Shown in pieces: positions 59,829 through 64,000 of a stretch of DNA of 64,000 bases. Location of the stretch: positions 152,501 through 216,500 of the forward strand of contig NZ_SLYP02000001.1 in assembly GCF_004341505.2 (NCBI RefSeq). Reading direction: 5' to 3'. A model generated the notes under the pieces. The model saw only the letters and a program-made list of their open reading frames with translations, searched no databases and was not told where the DNA came from. The stretch comes from Sphingomonas sp. JUb134. Lineage in GTDB: Bacteria > Pseudomonadota > Alphaproteobacteria > Sphingomonadales > Sphingomonadaceae. Position 1 is the first letter of the stretch, and every line of letters begins with the position of its first letter. The position numbers and the translations under genes were made by a program.

Positions 59829-61232
59829 ATGCGCTATGTGAGCACCAGGGGGAATGCGCCGGTCCTCGATTTCGAGGGCGCGACGCTGGCAGGGCTGGCC
59901 GCCGATGGCGGACTCTATGTGCCGGAGGCGTGGCCGACGCTGTCGCGCGAGCAGATCGCGGACCTCGCCGGCCTCTCCTACGCGGAGACGGCGGTGCGCG
60001 TGATGCTCCCCTTCGTCGGCGACAGTCTGAGCGAAGACGAGCTGCGGGACCTGTGCGAACGCGCCTATGGCACCCGCTTCGCGCATGCCGCGGTCACCCC
60101 GCTCGTCCAGCTCGACCATCGCCACTGGCTGCTGGAGCTGTTCCATGGGCCGACGCTCGCGTTCAAGGACGTGGCGCTCCAGCTGCTCGGCCTGTTGTTC
60201 GAACGCTTCCTGACCGGCCGGTCGGAGCATGTGACGGTGATCGGCGCGACCTCGGGTGACACCGGCTCGGCGGCGATCGACGCGCTTGCCGGCCGCACCG
60301 GCGTCGACATCTTCATGCTCCACCCGCATGGCCGCGTGTCGGACGTGCAGCGGCGGCAAATGACGACGGTGCTCGCGCCCAACGTCCACAACATCGCCAT
60401 CGACGGCAGCTTCGACGACGCCCAGGCGCTGGTGAAGGCGATGTTCAACGCGCCGGACTTCGCCGGCCGCTTCCACCTGTCGGCGGTGAACTCGATCAAC
60501 TGGGCCCGGCTGATGGCGCAGGTGGTCTATTATTTCTACACCGCCGTCCGCCTGGGCGCGCCCGAGCGGCCCGTCGCCTTCTCCGTTCCGACCGGCAATT
60601 TCGGCGACGTGTTCGCGGGCTATGTCGCACAGCGCATGGGGCTGCCGGTGGCCAAGCTGGTGGTCGCGACCAACGTCAACGACATCCTCCATCGCGCGCT
60701 GTCCGCGGGCGACTATTCCACCGGCACCGTCACCGCGACCGACACACCGTCGATGGACATCCAGGTCAGCTCCAACTTCGAACGGCTGCTGCACGACCTC
60801 GGCGGCCGGGACGGGGCGGCACTCGCGCTGCAGATGCAGGGTTTCGAGACCAGCCGCGCGATGCAGCTGAGCGGCGCGCATCGAGACGGTGCGGCTGCTC
60901 TGTTCACCAGCGCACGCATCGACGCAGGCGGCATGATGGGCGCCATGCGCTGGGCGTGCGAGCGCACGGGCGAGCTGATCGACCCGCACACCGCGATCGG
61001 CCTCGCCGCCGCGCGGGAGCTGGACATTGCCCCCGAGGTTCCCGTCGTCACGCTCGCCACCGCCCATCCGGCCAAGTTCCCGGACGCGGTCGAGCGGGCG
61101 ACCGGCCATCGCCCGGCCCTGCCTGCTCGCGTGGGCGACCTGTTCGAACGCGAGGAGCGCTGCGATCGCCTGCCCGCCACGTTCGAGGCGGTGACCGGCT
61201 ATATCGCCGAGCGTGCGGTGGCACGCGCGTGA
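59829..61232 (+). CDS. thrC: Threonine synthase
   Basis: PLP enzyme of 467 aa that converts O-phosphohomoserine to threonine. It starts MRYVSTRGNAPVLDF, the PLP lysine is Lys113 in HGPTLAFKDVALQ, and the substrate and phosphate-binding blocks are IGATSGDTGSAAI and FSVPTGNFGDVFAGY. It is the long, fungal/proteobacterial type. It follows surf1 by 40 bases and is coupled to the methyltransferase (GTGA). Confidence 0.96.
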   Translation: MRYVSTRGNAPVLDFEGATLAGLAADGGLYVPEAWPTLSREQIADLAGLSYAETAVRVMLPFVGDSLSEDELRDLCERAYGTRFAHAAVTPLVQLDHRHWLLELFHGPTLAFKDVALQLLGLLFERFLTGRSEHVTVIGATSGDTGSAAIDALAGRTGVDIFMLHPHGRVSDVQRRQMTTVLAPNVHNIAIDGSFDDAQALVKAMFNAPDFAGRFHLSAVNSINWARLMAQVVYYFYTAVRLGAPERPVAFSVPTGNFGDVFAGYVAQRMGLPVAKLVVATNVNDILHRALSAGDYSTGTVTATDTPSMDIQVSSNFERLLHDLGGRDGAALALQMQGFETSRAMQLSGAHRDGAAALFTSARIDAGGMMGAMRWACERTGELIDPHTAIGLAAARELDIAPEVPVVTLATAHPAKFPDAVERATGHRPALPARVGDLFEREERCDRLPATFEAVTGYIAERAVARA

Positions 61233-62098
61233 AGCTCATCAGCCTGATCGGTGAGCCCTGGCCCGACTATGGCCTGGTGGACTCCGGGCATGGCCGCAAG
61301 CTGGAGCGCTACGGCCCCTATCGCTTCATCCGCCCCGAGCCGCAGGCGATGTGGGCACCGGCCTCCCCGGACTGGGATGCGCACGGCGAGTTCGTGCCCG
61401 GATCGGACGAGGAAGGCGGCGGCCGCTGGCAGTTCGACAAGCCGGTACCGCGCGAGGGCTGGCCGCTCGCCTGGAACGAGGTCCGCTTCACCGCCCAGAA
61501 CACGCCCTTCCGCCACCTCGGCTTCTTTCCGGATATGGCGCCAGTGTGGAGCTGGATGCGCGAGCAGCTGAGCGACGCGCAGGATCCGGAGTGCCTCAAC
61601 CTGTTCGGCTACACCGGGGTCGGCACCCTCGCGCTCGCTTCGGCTGGCGCCCGGATGGTGCACGTCGATGCGTCCAAGAAATCGGTCGAGGCCGCACGCG
61701 GCAACGCCGTGCTCTCGGGCATGACCGACCTGCCCGTCCGCTGGCTGGTCGAGGACGCCAGCAAGTTCGTCGCGCGCGAGGTGCGTCGCAACCGCCGCTA
61801 CGACGGCATCCTGCTCGATCCGCCCAAATGGGGCCGCGGCCCCAATGGCGAGGTGTGGAAGCTGGAGGATCACCTCCCGGGCCTCATCGCCGATTGCCGC
61901 CAGCTGCTGGACGAAAACTCCCGGTTCCTGTTCCTCACCGTCTACGCGGTGCGCATGTCCGCGCTGGCGATAGGCGAACTGCTGCGCCAGGCGCTCGCGG
62001 ATCTGGGCGGCACGGTGGAATGCGGCGAGCTCGGCGTCCGCGAGGAAGCCCGCGGCCTGACGCTGCCGACGGCGATTTTCGCGCGGTGGCGGCGGTAG
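61229..62098 (+). CDS. Class I SAM-dependent methyltransferase, probably rRNA (RlmI/RsmC-like)
   Basis: A 289-aa protein with motif I NLFGYTGVGTLALASAGA and the post-I acidic MVHVDASKKSVEAARGNA. LLDPPKWGRGPNGEVWKLE is the DPPKW-type catalytic motif of RlmI/RlmK-like 5-methylcytosine or guanine methyltransferases. The N-terminal region (DYGLVDSGHGRKLERYGPYRFIRPE) is typical of this group. The substrate is inferred to be 23S rRNA. The GTG start overlaps thrC. Confidence 0.85.
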   Translation: MKLISLIGEPWPDYGLVDSGHGRKLERYGPYRFIRPEPQAMWAPASPDWDAHGEFVPGSDEEGGGRWQFDKPVPREGWPLAWNEVRFTAQNTPFRHLGFFPDMAPVWSWMREQLSDAQDPECLNLFGYTGVGTLALASAGARMVHVDASKKSVEAARGNAVLSGMTDLPVRWLVEDASKFVAREVRRNRRYDGILLDPPKWGRGPNGEVWKLEDHLPGLIADCRQLLDENSRFLFLTVYAVRMSALAIGELLRQALADLGGTVECGELGVREEARGLTLPTAIFARWRR

Positions 62099-62141
62099 CG
62101 GCTGGGTCACATCGACCGTAAACGCCCCAACCTAGTCTTTT

Positions 62142-62253
62142 CCCGTTCGTCTCGAGTAGCCGTCGAGCTTGTCGAGACGGCATATCGAGAGACTGGCTGC
62201 GGCTCTCTCGATACGGGCTCTCGACAAGCTCGATCCCTACTCGAGACAAACGG
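62142..62253 (+). repeat. Oriented palindromic intergenic repeat, copy 3
   Basis: The best-preserved copy of the palindromic family, in the plus orientation. Left arm: CTCGAGTAGCCGTCGAGC then TTGTCGAGACGG and TATCGAGAG. Loop: about 14 bases (ACTGGCTGCGGCTC). Right arm: TCTCGATACGGGCTCTCGA then CAAGCTCGATCCCTACTCGA and GACAAAC. It closely matches copy 1 read in reverse. It lies between the convergent methyltransferase and ccmB genes. Confidence 0.88.
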
Positions 62254-62276
62254 AAGGGATTGGGTACAGTCCCGCG

Positions 62277-62912
62277 CTATTCCCTCGCAAAGCGCAGCGC
62301 GGCGCCCGCGACGAACGGCGCGCCGGCCAGCAGCAGCAGGCTGGTGGCCGCGACGAGCTTGAGGCCGGAACTGCCGCCCTCCAGCGCGCCGGCGCCGAAC
62401 ACCAGCAGGGGGAGCGCGAAGGGCAGCATCACCATGCCGGCCACCGCGCCGGCGCCGCGCAGGCCGGCGACCAGCGCGGCGGTTGCGACGGCCAATGCAG
62501 CCAAGCCCGGGGTGCCGAGCAGAAGCCCCAGTTGCAGCCTCAACAGCACGTCCGCCGGCATCTCCAGCAGCGCTGCGCTGAGCGCCGCCGCCAGCATCAC
62601 GGCGGGTCCGAAGCCGATCCAGTGGCCCAGAATCTTGGCGAGCGCGACACCGGCGCCGGAGAGGCCGCGCACCGCGAACTGGTCGATTACGCCCGCCTCG
62701 AGGTCCGGCAGCACCAGCCGCTCGACGGGCAGCAGCGCGGCGAGCAGCGCGGTCGCCCACACCACCCCGCCGCCGATCCGCGCAAGCAACTTCGCGTCCG
62801 GGCCGATCGCGAACGGGAACAGCGTCGCCACCAGCAGGAAGAAGGCGAGCGTCAGCATCAGCCCGCCGCCGCTCCAGGCGCGGCGCAGCTCGCGCAGCAC
62901 GATCGCGGTCAT
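62277..62912 (-). CDS. ccmB: Haem exporter membrane subunit CcmB
   Basis: A 211-aa inner membrane protein with six helices, the permease of the CcmAB ABC transporter in cytochrome c maturation system I. Features are IVLRELRRAWSGGG at the start and LVLPDLEAGVIDQFAVRGLS. Its ATG overlaps the ccmA stop (ATGA). No ccmC follows: the gene is next to a palindromic repeat and a convergent gene. Confidence 0.88.
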   Translation of the reverse strand: MTAIVLRELRRAWSGGGLMLTLAFFLLVATLFPFAIGPDAKLLARIGGGVVWATALLAALLPVERLVLPDLEAGVIDQFAVRGLSGAGVALAKILGHWIGFGPAVMLAAALSAALLEMPADVLLRLQLGLLLGTPGLAALAVATAALVAGLRGAGAVAGMVMLPFALPLLVFGAGALEGGSSGLKLVAATSLLLLAGAPFVAGAALRFARE

Positions 62913-63493
62913 GCGGCCGGCTCCAGCGGCAGCACGCGGGCACCGGGCAGCGCCACCGGCACATGGCTCGCCACCAGAACGATGCCGCCATCGGCACGAT
63001 GCCGCGCCACCAATGCTTCCAGCAGGGTGGTGGAGGCGGCGTCGAGGCCGTTGACGGGCTCGTCCAGCAGCCAGATGGCGGCACCGCCCGCGACCACCCG
63101 CGCCAGCGCCGCACGCCTACGCTGGCCGGTCGACAGCATCCGCACCGGTACTTCCGCGAGCGCACCGAGCCCCACCGCCTCCAGTGCATCCGGCACCCGC
63201 CCGCGCGCGCCATCGAGCGCCGCCCAGAAGCCGACGGCGTCGCCGAGCGTGCGTTCCGGATCGAGTGCGGCTGCCTCCGCCAGCAGCGCCCGCGCGCCGG
63301 CCGCCTCGACCCGGCCCGCGGCGGGGGCGAGCAGGCCGGCGGCGATGCGGATCAGGCTGGACTTGCCGACGCCGTTGGGGCCGGTCACCAGCGCCGCCTC
63401 CCCGGCGGCAAGCGCAAGGCTGAATCTCTCGAACAACAGCCGCCCGCCACGGATGCAGGCAACGTCGTCCAGCACGAGCGCCGCCGTGCTCAC
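62909..63493 (-). CDS. ccmA: Haem exporter ATP-binding subunit CcmA
   Basis: A 194-aa ABC ATPase. Walker A is GPNGVGKSS (residues 38-46), the signature LSTGQRRRAALARV and Walker B AIWLLDEPVNGLD are present. It works with CcmB to release holo-CcmE during cytochrome c maturation. The GTG start overlaps the stop of the upstream zincin-like gene (GTGA). Confidence 0.9.
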   Translation of the reverse strand: MSTAALVLDDVACIRGGRLLFERFSLALAAGEAALVTGPNGVGKSSLIRIAAGLLAPAAGRVEAAGARALLAEAAALDPERTLGDAVGFWAALDGARGRVPDALEAVGLGALAEVPVRMLSTGQRRRAALARVVAGGAAIWLLDEPVNGLDAASTTLLEALVARHRADGGIVLVASHVPVALPGARVLPLEPAA

Positions 63494-63912
63494 GCGCCCG
63501 CGGCTTCCTCCAGCGCGTGCATGTCGGCATCGGACAGGCCGAAATGGTGTCCCACCTCATGCACCACGACATGGGTGATGAGCGCTTCCAGCGAGACGTC
63601 GGTCTCGACCCACTCGTCGAGCAAGGCGCGGCGATAGAGGTGGATGCGGTCGGGCATGGCAGCGCCGGTCCAGGCCGATTTCTCGCCCACCGGCAGCCCG
63701 TGGTAGAGGCCGGTCAGCGCGAACGGATCCTCGATGCCCATCGCGTCCAGCGTCTCGTCGTCCGCGAACTCCTCGACCAGCAGCACCACGTCCTTCAGAT
63801 GCTCGGCAAAGGGCTCCGGGATGCGGGCGAGCGCGGCGCGGGCCAGCGCCTCGATGCGGGCGGCGTCGGGGGCGAACTGCAAAGGCGCTTGCTCGGACAT
63901 GGCTTCGTCCAT
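63490..63912 (-). CDS. Zincin-like metallopeptidase (DUF1025/MPN-type family)
   Basis: A 140-aa small soluble protein with the motif HEVGHHFGLSDADMHALEE near its end, a minimal HExxH zinc site with a downstream Asp ligand. The N-terminal half is acidic with VVLLVEEFADDETLDAMG and ALTGLYHGLPVG. Such proteins are conserved in alphaproteobacteria and appear to be minimal zincins with unknown substrate. The ATG at 63912 has AAGG upstream; an ATG at 63900 is also possible. It is coupled to ccmA. Confidence 0.85.
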   Translation of the reverse strand: MDEAMSEQAPLQFAPDAARIEALARAALARIPEPFAEHLKDVVLLVEEFADDETLDAMGIEDPFALTGLYHGLPVGEKSAWTGAAMPDRIHLYRRALLDEWVETDVSLEALITHVVVHEVGHHFGLSDADMHALEEAAGA

Positions 63913-63947
63913 AGGCCTTGCCGGCGAGGCCGCACAAGGAGGGTCGA

Positions 63948-64000
63948 ATGGAGCTGTTGAACGAGGCGGAGCGCGCCGATGCGCTCGACGGACTGCCGGA
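63948..64000 (+). CDS. 4a-hydroxytetrahydrobiopterin dehydratase (N-terminal start only)
   Basis: Only 17 codons are seen before the window ends: MELLNEAERADALDGLP, which matches the beginning of pterin-4a-carbinolamine dehydratases (L-T/N-x-A-E-R-x-x-A-L-x-x-L-P). These small enzymes recycle the pterin cofactor of aromatic amino acid hydroxylases. A perfect AAGGAGG ribosome binding site precedes the ATG. Divergent from the zincin-like gene. Confidence 0.65.
   Translation, partial: MELLNEAERADALDGLP

Overview
This is a GC-rich, tightly packed chromosomal segment, most likely from a Sphingomonas-type alphaproteobacterium (Sphingomonadales). The assignment rests on gene content and order: a MucR/Ros-type regulator, a Fur/Mur-type regulator without the usual CxxC, DUF4167 beside prmC-prfA, miaB-phoH-ybeY-corC, and an aa3-oxidase cluster with ctaB, a tiny ORF, ctaG, ctaE, DUF983 and surf1. 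Nearly all of the window is ordinary core genome. No prophage, insertion sequence, CRISPR array, rRNA or plasmid function is visible, and no intergenic stretch exceeds 300 bases.

Layout. 1-1.7 kb: the end of a polysaccharide flippase, a CBS-domain gene broken by a one-base frameshift, and a small membrane protein. 1.8-6.1 kb: hisS-prfA-prmC-DUF4167 on the minus strand, then tRNA-Gly. 6.1-13 kb: a palindromic repeat, ynfA, tRNA-Tyr, an M28 peptidase, rlmB, ggt and a long-chain acyl-CoA ligase. 13.2-19.4 kb: an M16 peptidase, an Asp/Asn hydroxylase, nfu, a RutE-like nitroreductase, tsaB and rimI. 19.4-25.3 kb: mucR, fur, an acyltransferase, miaB, phoH, ybeY and corC. 25.3-29.8 kb: a block of catalase, sugar dehydrogenase, PRC-barrel lipoprotein, PHA-system and VOC genes that separates corC from lnt. 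29.9-36.3 kb: lnt, metK, a secreted unknown, tRNA-Arg, PAP2, trmB and two small unknowns with a second palindromic repeat between them. 36.4-42.3 kb: a complete tripartite RND efflux operon. 42.5-48.7 kb: three metallopeptidases. 48.7-52.4 kb: pyrE-pdxJ-acpS-lepB-AI-2E family, every junction a 4-base overlap. 52.6-62.1 kb: cytochrome c oxidase structural and assembly genes, then thrC and an rRNA methyltransferase. 62.1-64 kb: a third palindromic repeat, ccmB, ccmA, a zincin-like protein and the start of a pterin dehydratase gene.

How the genes fit together. Themes are translation and tRNA/rRNA maturation (prfA, prmC, hisS, rlmB, tsaB, rimI, miaB, ybeY, trmB, three tRNAs), envelope work (lnt, lepB, acyltransferase, RND pump, flippase), aerobic respiration (aa3 oxidase assembly, ccmAB) and peptide scavenging or turnover (two M28, one M16, one M1, one M49-like, GGT). 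Many downstream starts are GTG or ATG overlapping the previous stop as GTGA or ATGA, so translational coupling is widespread.

I found no clear undescribed multi-gene system. The least explained items are a family of about 110-bp oriented palindromes (three copies, each just after gene ends), several small unknown proteins (44, 79, 91 and about 106 aa), a 364-aa secreted unknown, and two places where extra genes sit inside what is usually a continuous cluster.
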